This document shows, piece after piece, positions 15,018 to 22,259 of a DNA stretch of 34,518 nt (position 1 is its first letter; each line of letters opens with the position of its first letter). The stretch is taken from positions 1 to 34,518 of the forward strand of contig CAXMST010000195.1 of the NCBI GenBank assembly GCA_964196325.1, in the 5' to 3' direction. Position numbers and translations under genes: made by a program. Source of the DNA: CAXMST01 sp964196325. Its GTDB lineage: Bacteria > Actinomycetota > Thermoleophilia > Solirubrobacterales > 70-9. The notes beneath the pieces were generated by a model. It worked only from the letters and a program-made list of their open reading frames with translations, was not told the DNA's origin and did not search any database.

Positions 15018-16178
15018 CTAGCGGCTGATGCGCTCGCGGTAGGCGGCGAGCGCTGCCAGCACGTCGTCGATGTGGTCGCCGCCGAACTTCTCGCGGTAGA
15101 CGCGCGCCAGAATCAGCGCGAGCATTGCCTCACCGACGACGCCGGCGGCCGGGACGACCGTGGAATCCGTGCGCTCCTTATGGGCCTGGCGCGGTTCCTT
15201 GCTGTGGATGTCAACCGAGCGCAGCGGTTTGGTCAGGGTGGAGATCGGCTTGACCGCTACCTGGACCGCCAGCGGCTCGCCGTTGGTCATCCCGCCCTCG
15301 AGGCCGCCGGCCCGATTGGTCTCGCGCCAGTAGCCCCGCTCGGCGTCATGGAAGATCTCGTCGTGTGCCTCCGAGCCCAGCGAGCCGGCGACGTCCCAGG
15401 CGGGTCCGATGCTAACCCCCTTGATCGACTGGATCGAGACCATCGCCTGGGCGATCCGCCCGTCGAGGCGGTCCTCCCAGGAGGTGTAGGACCCGAGCCC
15501 GGGCACGAGGCCGAAGGCCCGCACCTCGAAAGTGCCGCCCAGGCTCTCGTTTGCCTTGCGGAGCCGGTTGATCTCCTCGACCATCGCCACCGCCGTCTCG
15601 GCGTCGAGGCAGCGGACGGGGCTCTCGTCGACCGCCTCGAAGGCCTCGACCCCAAGCTCATCGGCGGGCGGGGCCGCGATCGATCCGATCTTCGTAACGT
15701 GGCTGCGAATCTGCACACCCAGCTCGCCCAGGAACTGACGGGCCAGGGCGCCGGCCGCGACGCGGGCCGCGGTCTCCCGCGCGCTGGCCCGCTCGAGCAC
15801 GTTGCGGATGTCGTCGTGCTTGTACTTGAGGATTCCCGGTAGGTCCGCGTGGCCGGGCCGAGGCAGATGGACCTCGGTGATCTCGGCGTCGTTGGGCCAC
15901 GGGTTCATCCGCTCCTCCCAATTCTTGTAGTCGCGATTGGCGACCAGCACCGCGACTGGGCTGCCGAGCGTGCGCCCGTGCCGGACACCGGAGCGGATCT
16001 CGACCGAATCGCTCTCGATCTTCATGCGACCGCCGCGGCCGTGCCCGAGCTGGCGCCGGGCCATGTCGCGGTCGAGGCCTTCATGATCGAGCTCCAGTCC
16101 CGCGGGCAGGCCCTCGACGACCGCGGTCAGGCCCGGCCCGTGGGACTCGCCGGCGGTAACGAAGTCGAAGCGGGCCAT
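15018..16178 (-). CDS. aroC: Chorismate synthase
   Basis: Converts EPSP to chorismate using reduced FMN, the last step of the shikimate pathway. The 386 residues include the hallmark opening FDFVTAGESHGPGL, RRQLGHGRGGRMKIESD, the LPRPGHADLPGILKYKHDDI segment, SIQSIKGVSIG and EGGMTNGEPL. The frame extends 11 codons upstream, but the family begins at ATG 16178. A TAGCCT box lies 10 bases before it and no Shine-Dalgarno sequence is evident. It is the first shikimate gene of this run and lies 48 bp after pilD. Confidence 0.96.
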   Translation of the reverse strand: MARFDFVTAGESHGPGLTAVVEGLPAGLELDHEGLDRDMARRQLGHGRGGRMKIESDSVEIRSGVRHGRTLGSPVAVLVANRDYKNWEERMNPWPNDAEITEVHLPRPGHADLPGILKYKHDDIRNVLERASARETAARVAAGALARQFLGELGVQIRSHVTKIGSIAAPPADELGVEAFEAVDESPVRCLDAETAVAMVEEINRLRKANESLGGTFEVRAFGLVPGLGSYTSWEDRLDGRIAQAMVSIQSIKGVSIGPAWDVAGSLGSEAHDEIFHDAERGYWRETNRAGGLEGGMTNGEPLAVQVAVKPISTLTKPLRSVDIHSKEPRQAHKERTDSTVVPAAGVVGEAMLALILARVYREKFGGDHIDDVLAALAAYRERISR

Positions 16179-16188
16179 CAGAGCTGGA

Positions 16189-16194
16189 AGGCTA
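16189..16194 (-). promoter_or_regulatory. Putative -10 box of aroC
   Basis: TAGCCT, 10 bases before the aroC ATG. If used, the 5' untranslated leader would be only about three to four bases. Confidence 0.35.
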
Positions 16195-16226
16195 GCCGCC
16201 CCGCCCGCCACGGCTCAGCCCGCCCG

Positions 16227-16769
16227 TCAGCCGTCGCTGAGGCCATCCAGATACGAATCGGCGATCCGCTCGCCCCAGAACAGGCCGACCACTCCGCCCA
16301 GGGCGAGGAAGGGGCCGAAGGGCACGCTGCGCGAGCGCGCCTCGAGCCCGTGCCGGATGATCAAGAACAGGCCGTAGGCGGCTCCCGCGGCAAAGGCGAC
16401 GAGTACGGCCGGCGCAACCGCCCGGCCCAGGTACAGGCCGAGCACCAGGGCGAGCTTCACATCCCCCATGCCCATCCCGTCGGGATAGGCGAGGGCGACC
16501 GCCCCGAGAACCGCGAACGCGGCGAGCGCCGCGAGCGCCCGCTCCCCCAGCGCCCCGGGATCGGCGATCGCGAGGATCGCCACCCCAACCGCGGCGCTGA
16601 GCACCAGGACCCGGTTCGGGATCAGCCGGTGCTTGACGTCGGTAACCGTGATCGCGGCCAGGGTGACGAGCAGCGCCATCGCGAGCAGAACCCCGGCGAG
16701 CTCCCCATCGACCCCGACCAGGCCGCCCGCGACCAATCCCAAGGCCCCCTTGAGCATCGATGCCGTCAC
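16227..16769 (-). CDS. A24-type prepilin peptidase
   Basis: An integral membrane aspartyl protease of 180 residues that cleaves type IV prepilin-like leaders. The two catalytic aspartates are in TDVKHRLIPN (D44) and GMGMGDVKLA (D103). About five to six hydrophobic helices cover the rest. The N-terminal methylase domain of PilD, with its zinc cysteines, is absent, as in CpaA/TadV-like short forms. No pilin or secretion genes are in the window. In actinobacteria a gene of this family often sits between aroE and aroC, as here apart from the inserted islet. The start is GTG 16769 (alternative ATG 16757), with TAGGGT eight bases upstream of the GTG favouring the longer form. Confidence 0.88.
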   Translation of the reverse strand: MTASMLKGALGLVAGGLVGVDGELAGVLLAMALLVTLAAITVTDVKHRLIPNRVLVLSAAVGVAILAIADPGALGERALAALAAFAVLGAVALAYPDGMGMGDVKLALVLGLYLGRAVAPAVLVAFAAGAAYGLFLIIRHGLEARSRSVPFGPFLALGGVVGLFWGERIADSYLDGLSDG

Positions 16770-16777
16770 CGCGGTGG

Positions 16778-16783
16778 ACCCTA
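16778..16783 (-). promoter_or_regulatory. Putative -10 box of the prepilin peptidase gene
   Basis: TAGGGT, eight bases before GTG 16769. It fits a leaderless transcript and supports the GTG over the internal ATG as start. Confidence 0.45.
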
Positions 16784-16812
16784 CCGCCGACGAGCACCGA
16801 CCCGGCCACGAT

Positions 16813-16832
16813 GTCAGGATGGGTCAGGATGG
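16813..16832 (+). repeat. Perfect 10-bp tandem duplication spanning a start codon
   Basis: GTCAGGATGG occurs twice back to back. The second copy holds the preferred ATG (16829) of the secreted protein gene. The first copy provides an AGGATGG sequence upstream that could act as ribosome binding site, and an out-of-frame ATG at 16819. Confidence 0.85.
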
Positions 16833-17239
16833 CCGCCCGTCGCCTGATCGCCGTCCTGATCATGCTGCTCGTGATCTCCTCGCTCGCCGCTGCTCTCGCC
16901 CCCGAGCGCCCGAGCGAGAGCGATACGACCGAGACCGAGACGACGACCGCTCCGGAGCCGGCGCGAGACCCAAGCGACGTACTCAGTGAGGTGATCCCGC
17001 CCGAGCCCGAGAAGCCCGTGGTGATCAAGACCCGCATCGGTGATCAGCTGCAGCTCCAAGTGGAGGCAGCCGGCCCGATCGGAGTGGAGATCCTCACCTT
17101 GGGGCTGAGCTCGTTTGCAGCGCCGGGCGCACCGGCGCGTTTCGACCTGCTGCTCCGCGCGGCGGGCAACAACCCGGTGGCCCTCGAGGACGGGACGGTC
17201 GTCGCCCGGATCCGGGTCGCCGAGGAGGAGCAGCCCTAA
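16829..17239 (+). CDS. Secreted or membrane-anchored protein of unknown function
   Basis: A 136-residue protein with a positively charged start (MAARRLIAVLIMLLVISSLA) that is a signal peptide or membrane anchor (about 6-24). A Thr/Glu/Pro-rich linker (about 25-60) and a small beta-rich domain (about 65-136) follow. The phrases IGDQLQLQVEAAGPIGVEIL and APARFDLLLRAAGNNPVAL suggest a cupredoxin-like beta sandwich, but no copper-binding His/Cys/Met pattern is present. The frame is open upstream to 16760, with an alternative ATG at 16811. ATG 16829 is preferred because the hydrophobic leader begins there. It is divergent from pilD and belongs to the islet between aroE and pilD. Confidence 0.7.
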   Translation: MAARRLIAVLIMLLVISSLAAALAPERPSESDTTETETTTAPEPARDPSDVLSEVIPPEPEKPVVIKTRIGDQLQLQVEAAGPIGVEILTLGLSSFAAPGAPARFDLLLRAAGNNPVALEDGTVVARIRVAEEEQP

Positions 17240-17251
17240 GGCACACGTGTA

Positions 17252-18448
17252 CTAGGAGGCCGGCTCGGCCTCCGGCTCCGCGCTCGGGCCGGGCGGCTCG
17301 CCAGGCTCGCCCGAAGGCTCGTCAAACTCGGCTGGATTGCGCCGATAAGCGAGGAACTCGCGGGCCGCGATCTGCAGCGCGGCTGCCGTCGGGATCGCCA
17401 GGAGCGCACCGACGACGCCAAGCAGGAAGGCGCCGAACAGGGCCGCGACGATGATCAGGAAGGGGTCGAGCTGCACCGCTCTGCTCTGGATCCGCGGCTG
17501 GATCACGTAGTTCTCGAACTGCTGGTAGGCGATCGCGAAGATCACCCAGATGATCGTCGCGGTCGGAAAGTCCGTGAACAGGGTGATCACCCCGACGATG
17601 AGCGCCCCGATCGTCGCCCCGATCAGCGGAAGCAGGTCGAGGACCGCGACGATCACGGCCAGCGCCAGGGGCGCCGGCACGCCGAGGATCGAGAGCACAA
17701 CGAAGGCCGCGAGCCCGGCGATCGTCGCCTGCGCGAGCGCCCCACCTACGTAGGAGCTGACCGCGACCGCCATCCGATCGAGAGCGCGGCGGATCCGCTC
17801 GCGCTCCTGGGCGGGCCGGTAGCGCAGCGCCGCATCCGTCCAGCTGCGGCCGCGAGCGACCATGAACATGCTCAGCACCAGGACCGTGAGTAGACCAAAC
17901 AGCGAGCCGATCAAGCTGGCGCCGACGTCCGCCAGGGCGGCGGCGGCGCTGTCGAGGTCGCTAGCCAGGCCCTGGGCCCACTCCTGGAGCTTTTGGGTCA
18001 GCTCGAAGTCCTCGTTGAGCGTCTGCAGGCGCTCGTTGTCCTGAACGAACTCGTTCACATCCTCGACGTATGAAGGCAGCTCGCTGACCAGCGTCGTGGT
18101 CGCCCGGACCGCGGGCGGGACCAGGATCGCGCCGATGATGATCGGAACCATGATCACGGCGACGTATACGAAGAGAATTGCCAGGCCGCGTGGGATCCGC
18201 CGGGAGAGCACGTTGACGGGAGCCGAGACGGTAACGGCGACGAACGTCGCGAGCGCCAGGTAGAAGAGCGGCGTTCGCACCAGGTAGACCAGGTACAGCG
18301 CCAGGGCGCTGAGCACGACCGTGACCACGACCCTGAGCACGGCCCTGACGCTGGGCTCGCGCGAGCCCGCCGGCAGCACCGATCTCGCCGGGACCAGCTC
18401 GCCGCTGGGCCCAGCGCCACCCGTTCCGGGAGACTCTTCCATCGTCAT
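17252..18448 (-). CDS. AI-2E (PerM/YdiK) family transporter
   Basis: A 398-residue polytopic membrane protein with about eight hydrophobic segments, in the UPF0118/AI-2E transporter family (PF01594). Typical features are an N-terminal helical pair (LRVVVTVVLSALALYLVYLV onward), a large extracytoplasmic helical region (about 110-180) and the C-terminal IQPRIQSRAVQLDPFLIIVA segment. The C-terminus is a Pro/Glu-rich tail. Members are linked to autoinducer-2 export, sodium/proton antiport or unknown substrates, so the family name should not be taken as function. The open frame extends far upstream, but hydrophobic family sequence starts after ATG 18448 (alternative ATG 18442). Divergent from the broken lipase gene. 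Confidence 0.88.
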   Translation of the reverse strand: MTMEESPGTGGAGPSGELVPARSVLPAGSREPSVRAVLRVVVTVVLSALALYLVYLVRTPLFYLALATFVAVTVSAPVNVLSRRIPRGLAILFVYVAVIMVPIIIGAILVPPAVRATTTLVSELPSYVEDVNEFVQDNERLQTLNEDFELTQKLQEWAQGLASDLDSAAAALADVGASLIGSLFGLLTVLVLSMFMVARGRSWTDAALRYRPAQERERIRRALDRMAVAVSSYVGGALAQATIAGLAAFVVLSILGVPAPLALAVIVAVLDLLPLIGATIGALIVGVITLFTDFPTATIIWVIFAIAYQQFENYVIQPRIQSRAVQLDPFLIIVAALFGAFLLGVVGALLAIPTAAALQIAAREFLAYRRNPAEFDEPSGEPGEPPGPSAEPEAEPAS

Positions 18449-18618
18449 GGTTGTAGGGGCGAGATCGGACGTATCGCCGGGACTCGGGAAGGTCCTGGCG
18501 CGAGCCGCTGTGGTGGTGATCGACGGGCTGGCACTGACGGGGCTGGCTCGACGAGCTCGGCCACAAGGGGTACGGGGACGACCGATCGGTCGCTGGACTC
18601 GCCGCGCGGGCGCCACGG

Positions 18619-19778
18619 TGCTGCTGACGCTACTGAGCGCTGCTGGGGTCGCCGAAGCGAAGGAGGTCCCGCGGGGGGCCGGCCGCCGCGGAGTTCTACG
18701 AAGCGCCCGGGGACCTCCCCAAGGGCCACGGCAAGGCGATCTGGCAGCGAAAGACGACCAACGCCACGGTCGAGCTCGCTCGTGCCAAGTACACGAAGAA
18801 GATCCTCTACACATCGAAGTCGCCGCAGCAAGAGAGAATTGTCGTCTCGGGCAGCTTCAGCATCCCGAAGGGGAAGACACCCAAGCGTGGCTGGCCGGTG
18901 ATCACCTACGCACACGGGACGACGGGCGTGGCCGACCAGTGCGCTCCATCCCGGGTCCAGGCCGGGAGCGAGGACCAATCCGAGACGACCTACGTCTACC
19001 CCGAGCTGAACGACTGGCTCAAGGTCGGCTACGCCATTCTTCGCACCGACTACCCGGGGCTCGGGACCGCCGGACCCCGCCCGTATCTGATCGGCAAGTC
19101 GGAGGCGCGCGGGGTGCTTGACATCGTCCGGGCCGCACGCCAAGTCGAGTCCGAGCTCGGCGAGCGATACCTGATCGCAGGTCACTCGCAGGGTGGGCAG
19201 GCGGCACTGTTCGCCGGTCGCTATGCGGCTGGCTGGATTCCAGAGCTGAAGCCCCGCGGGACCGTCTCCTACGCACCCGCCTCACACCTGACCCTGCAGC
19301 TCGAGACGCTGCCCCTACTGACAACTCCCAGCTCGCTCTCGGCGGAGGCGGCTCTGACCTTGTTCGGGGCGGCAACCGCCAACCCGGGCGTCGTGCCGAC
19401 CGAGCTGCTGACCAGCGAGGCCAACGCCCTCTACCCCGAGGTGGACCGAAAGTGCCTCGCGGAACTCGAAAGGCCGGATAGCCTCGGCGGGCTGCCCCCA
19501 TCGGAGTTGATCGCGCCGGCGCCGATACGAGCACCCTGAGGCAGGTGCTCGACAAGAACAACCCGGCGGTCAGCATTCCGGAGCCGATCTTCCTCGCTCA
19601 GGGGGGCGCCGATACGACCGTGCCGCCGGCCCTCACCGATCTGCTCGACGCCGAGCTGCGCGTTCTCGGCGATGACGTCACCTACAGGCTCTACCCAGGC
19701 GTCGGCCACACGGGGATCGTTGCGGCCGCCGAGCCGGATGCGCTGACCTTTATGGAAGAGCGCCTGCCTCCCGGCTGA
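18619..19778 (+). pseudogene. Secretory lipase-like alpha/beta hydrolase, frameshifted
   Basis: A secreted alpha/beta hydrolase resembling the LIP family (PF03583), broken by three apparent single-base changes. A signal-like segment LLTLLSAAGVAEA follows GTG 18619. The homologous AAAEFYEAPGD segment is in another frame (18683-18715), bounded by a G6 run at 18674-18679 (one G too many) and CTCCC at 18716-18720 (one C too few). The main frame resumes at PKGHGKAIW and contains ITYAHGTTGVADQCAPS and the nucleophile elbow AGHSQGGQA. It stops at 19537-19539. A missing G near 19517 moves the rest, with the GGADTTVP aspartate and GVGHTGI histidine, into the frame ending at 19778. All catalytic residues survive, so the decay is recent or these are sequencing errors. 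Convergent with aroE. Confidence 0.8.
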
Positions 19779-19779
19779 T

Positions 19780-20613
19780 TCAGCGCCGGCCGAGAGCTGA
19801 GCCGGCGGCCTCGCGCATGGTGCTCAGCGGGGCCTTCAGGCCGGTCCAGATCTGCAGGGACTCGGCGCCCTGCTGGACGAGGATCTCGCGACCCTCGACG
19901 ACCTTGGCCCCCTGCTCCCTCGCGGTCCGGACCAGAGCGGTCTCAGCGTCGCCGTACACGAGATCGACGACGATCAGCCCGGCGGCCAGGCGCTCGAGCG
20001 GGAACCCGAGGGCCAAAAGTGTGGCCGGGCTCGAATCTGCGGGATTGGGATGAAGGCCGATCGCGGTCGCGTTGACGAGCAGGTCGCCGCGCTGGAGGTC
20101 GGGGTCCTCACCGTCAGCCAGCGCGCTCGCCCCAAGCTCGTCGGCAACGGCAACCGCCCGCTCCGCCGTCCGGTTCCAGACGATCACCTCGGCCCCAGCC
20201 CTGCGCAGGCCCCAGATCGCCGCGCGGGCGGCGCCACCGGCGCCCAGCACAAGGGCCCTGGCGCCCCTTGGGCTCTCGGGAAGGGCCGCGATCAAGCCCG
20301 AGGCATCCGTGTTGCGCGCCTCGATCCCCTCGGGGCCGAAGCTGAGCGTGTTGGCGGCACCGATCTCGACCGCTGTGTCAGAGGCCCGCTCGGCCACCTC
20401 GAGGGCCGCGCGCTTGTGCGGGATCGTCACGTTGGCGCCGACGAAGCCCCGCTCGGGCATCCCCCGCACCGTCTCAGCGAACCGGTCGGGAGCAACCTCG
20501 ATCGCCTCGTAGGACCACTCCCCGGCGAGGCCCAAGCGTCCCAGCGCGGCGTTCTGCATCGCCGGCGATCGCGAGTGCGTGATCGGCTGGCCGAGCACGG
20601 CGAGGCGCTTCAT
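19780..20613 (-). CDS. aroE: Shikimate dehydrogenase (NADP+)
   Basis: Reduces 3-dehydroshikimate to shikimate. The 277 residues show VLGQPITHSRSPAMQNAAL, the NVTIPHK motif with catalytic Lys67, NTDASG with Asp103, and the NADP-binding LGAGGAARAA (123-132) followed by VIVWNRTAERA, whose Asn-Arg-Thr is the NADP phosphate clamp. The C-terminal EGREILVQQGAESLQIWTG is also typical. Start ATG 20613 is 17 bp after the mltG stop, so the two are likely co-transcribed. Together with aroKB, aroQ and aroC it makes four loci of one pathway in the window, although an islet now separates aroE from the rest. Confidence 0.95.
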   Translation of the reverse strand: MKRLAVLGQPITHSRSPAMQNAALGRLGLAGEWSYEAIEVAPDRFAETVRGMPERGFVGANVTIPHKRAALEVAERASDTAVEIGAANTLSFGPEGIEARNTDASGLIAALPESPRGARALVLGAGGAARAAIWGLRRAGAEVIVWNRTAERAVAVADELGASALADGEDPDLQRGDLLVNATAIGLHPNPADSSPATLLALGFPLERLAAGLIVVDLVYGDAETALVRTAREQGAKVVEGREILVQQGAESLQIWTGLKAPLSTMREAAGSALGRR

Positions 20614-20630
20614 CCGCTCCGCCGCCGCCC

Positions 20631-21833
20631 CTACGAGCAGTCCGTGGGCGAGCCGCCCTCGGCCGCAAGCGCCTCCTGGTAGGCCGCTTGCGCGTCGAGG
20701 AACTCGGCCTCACTGGCGGTGAAGACGTGCTCGCCGCAGGTGCCCGGCTTGACGACGAAAAAGATGTCGTCGGAGTTGGCTGGATCCGCCGCGGCCTCGA
20801 TCGAGGCCAGGCCCGGGTTGGCAATCGGGGTCGGCGGCAGGCCCGGGGTGAGGCGAGTGTTGTAAGGGGTGTCGGCGGCGAGCTCACTCTCCTTGAGCTG
20901 CTCGTCGTAGTTGCCGAGCTCGTAGCGCAGGGTCGCGTCGATTCCCAGCGTGGTGCCGTCGGCGAGCCTGTTGTAGATCACAGCCGAGACCTTCTTGCGC
21001 TCCCTCTCGACCTGCACCTCCTCCTCGATCATCGAGGCGATGATCAGCACGTCGTAGGGGGTCAGGTTCTTCTTCTCGGCCGACGTCAGATTGACCGTGT
21101 CGAACTTCTCTTCGAAGGCCTGGAGCTGCTTGTCGACGAGGTCGCGAGCGCTGGCCCCCTTCTCGAGCTCGTAGGTCGCCGGAAACAGAAAGCCCTCGAG
21201 CGAAGGCGCGTCCTGAGCGTCGTAGCGCTTCAGCGGGAAGTCCTTGAGCGCCTTCTTGGCGGCCTTCTTGTAGCTACCGGTCAGCTTCGCCTCCTCGGAG
21301 ACATCGGCGATCTGCTCGATCGTCAGGCCCTCCGGAACGACCACCGAGGTCACCTTGAGCGGCTCCTCGGCGACCGCCGGCGCCGGGTCCTCACCGCCAC
21401 TGACCGTGCTGATCAGTACGAAGATCACGATCAGCGCCACCACCACACCGGCGGCGGCCACCGCGCGCCTGATCAGCAGCGTGCGGCGATCCGGGGAGCC
21501 GTTCCCCGGGCCCACGGCAGGCTCCTCGTCGAACCACAGATCCGGCGACGGCTCGACCCGCGCCGCGGACTGCGCCCCCGCGCCGGGCTCATCCGCAGGC
21601 CCCGGCTCATCCGCAGGCCCCGGCTCATCCGCAGGCCCCGGCTCATCCGCATCGCCGCCCCGTCCAAGCGCCTCGCCGACCCGGCCGGCAAGGGATCGGC
21701 GACCCTTGCCGCCACCCTGCGAACTCACCCGCCCCTCACGCCGAGCCTCGCGCTCGCGGCGCCGGACCTCGCGGGCGGCCTCCTCGGGGTCGGCCTCGCT
21801 GAACGGATCTCCGGGTGGCGAATCGTCGCTCAA
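20631..21833 (-). CDS. mltG: Endolytic transglycosylase MltG (YceG)
   Basis: A membrane-anchored lytic transglycosylase that cuts nascent glycan strands and is thought to end peptidoglycan polymerisation. The protein has 400 residues: a cytoplasmic, charged, disordered N-terminus with an ADEPGP repeat (about 62-85), one transmembrane helix (about 123-144), a LysM-like region, then the YceG domain. Family motifs are LEGFLFPATYEL, LIIASMIEEEVQ with the catalytic Glu, VIYNRL, and YNTRLTPGLPPTPIANPGL. The start is TTG 21833, overlapping the ruvX stop by four bases (TTGA). It follows ruvX and precedes aroE, the common actinobacterial order. Confidence 0.94.
   Translation of the reverse strand: MSDDSPPGDPFSEADPEEAAREVRRREREARREGRVSSQGGGKGRRSLAGRVGEALGRGGDADEPGPADEPGPADEPGPADEPGAGAQSAARVEPSPDLWFDEEPAVGPGNGSPDRRTLLIRRAVAAAGVVVALIVIFVLISTVSGGEDPAPAVAEEPLKVTSVVVPEGLTIEQIADVSEEAKLTGSYKKAAKKALKDFPLKRYDAQDAPSLEGFLFPATYELEKGASARDLVDKQLQAFEEKFDTVNLTSAEKKNLTPYDVLIIASMIEEEVQVERERKKVSAVIYNRLADGTTLGIDATLRYELGNYDEQLKESELAADTPYNTRLTPGLPPTPIANPGLASIEAAADPANSDDIFFVVKPGTCGEHVFTASEAEFLDAQAAYQEALAAEGGSPTDCS
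21586..21651 (-). repeat. 18-bp tandem repeat within mltG
   Basis: Three full copies and two thirds of a fourth of an 18-bp unit (GGCTCATCCGCAGGCCCC on the plus strand) encode the hexapeptide ADEPGP in the cytoplasmic tail of MltG. The copies are identical at the DNA level, which indicates recent expansion. Copy number changes keep the frame. Confidence 0.9.
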
Positions 21834-22255
21834 GTTGTCTCCTCCGTGTCTGCCAACTGCCGCTCCGAAGCCAAGCGCTCGGCCCGAGCCAAGAATGATT
21901 CCAGCAGGTGAGCGGCGGCGAGGGAGTCCTCGTGGGCGCGGGCGCCCGAGCGCCGCGAGGCGCCCGCCATCACCGTCGTCAGCCGCTCGTCCCAGGTCTC
22001 GACCGGGACCTCGACCTGGGATTCGAGCTCCCGGCAGAAGTCACGGACCAGCTGCGCCTGCTCGCGCTCCTCGCCATCGAGGCTGAGCGGAAGGCCGACG
22101 ACCACGGCCTCGGCCCGCTCGGCAGCAACGACGCGCGCGACGGCAGCGACTTCTGGCGGCTCGATCGGCGCGAGCGGCCGGACCAGGGTCCCGGTGGGAT
22201 CGCTGATCGCGCAGCCGCAGCGGGCCAGGCCGTGGTCGATGGCGAGCACGCGCAT
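21830..22255 (-). CDS. ruvX: RuvX/YqgF RNase H-fold nuclease
   Basis: A 141-residue putative pre-16S rRNA nuclease / Holliday junction resolvase-like protein. The RNase H fold is shown by MRVLAIDHGLARCGCAISD with the first catalytic Asp, VVGLPLSLDGEE, WDERLTTV and the final EDSLAAAHLLESFL with its Asp. The frame is open far upstream, overlapping alaS, but the family starts at ATG 22255, four bases after the alaS stop. The alaS-ruvX-mltG-aroE order is common in actinobacteria. Confidence 0.93.
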   Translation of the reverse strand: MRVLAIDHGLARCGCAISDPTGTLVRPLAPIEPPEVAAVARVVAAERAEAVVVGLPLSLDGEEREQAQLVRDFCRELESQVEVPVETWDERLTTVMAGASRRSGARAHEDSLAAAHLLESFLARAERLASERQLADTEETT

Positions 22256-22259
22256 CCGC

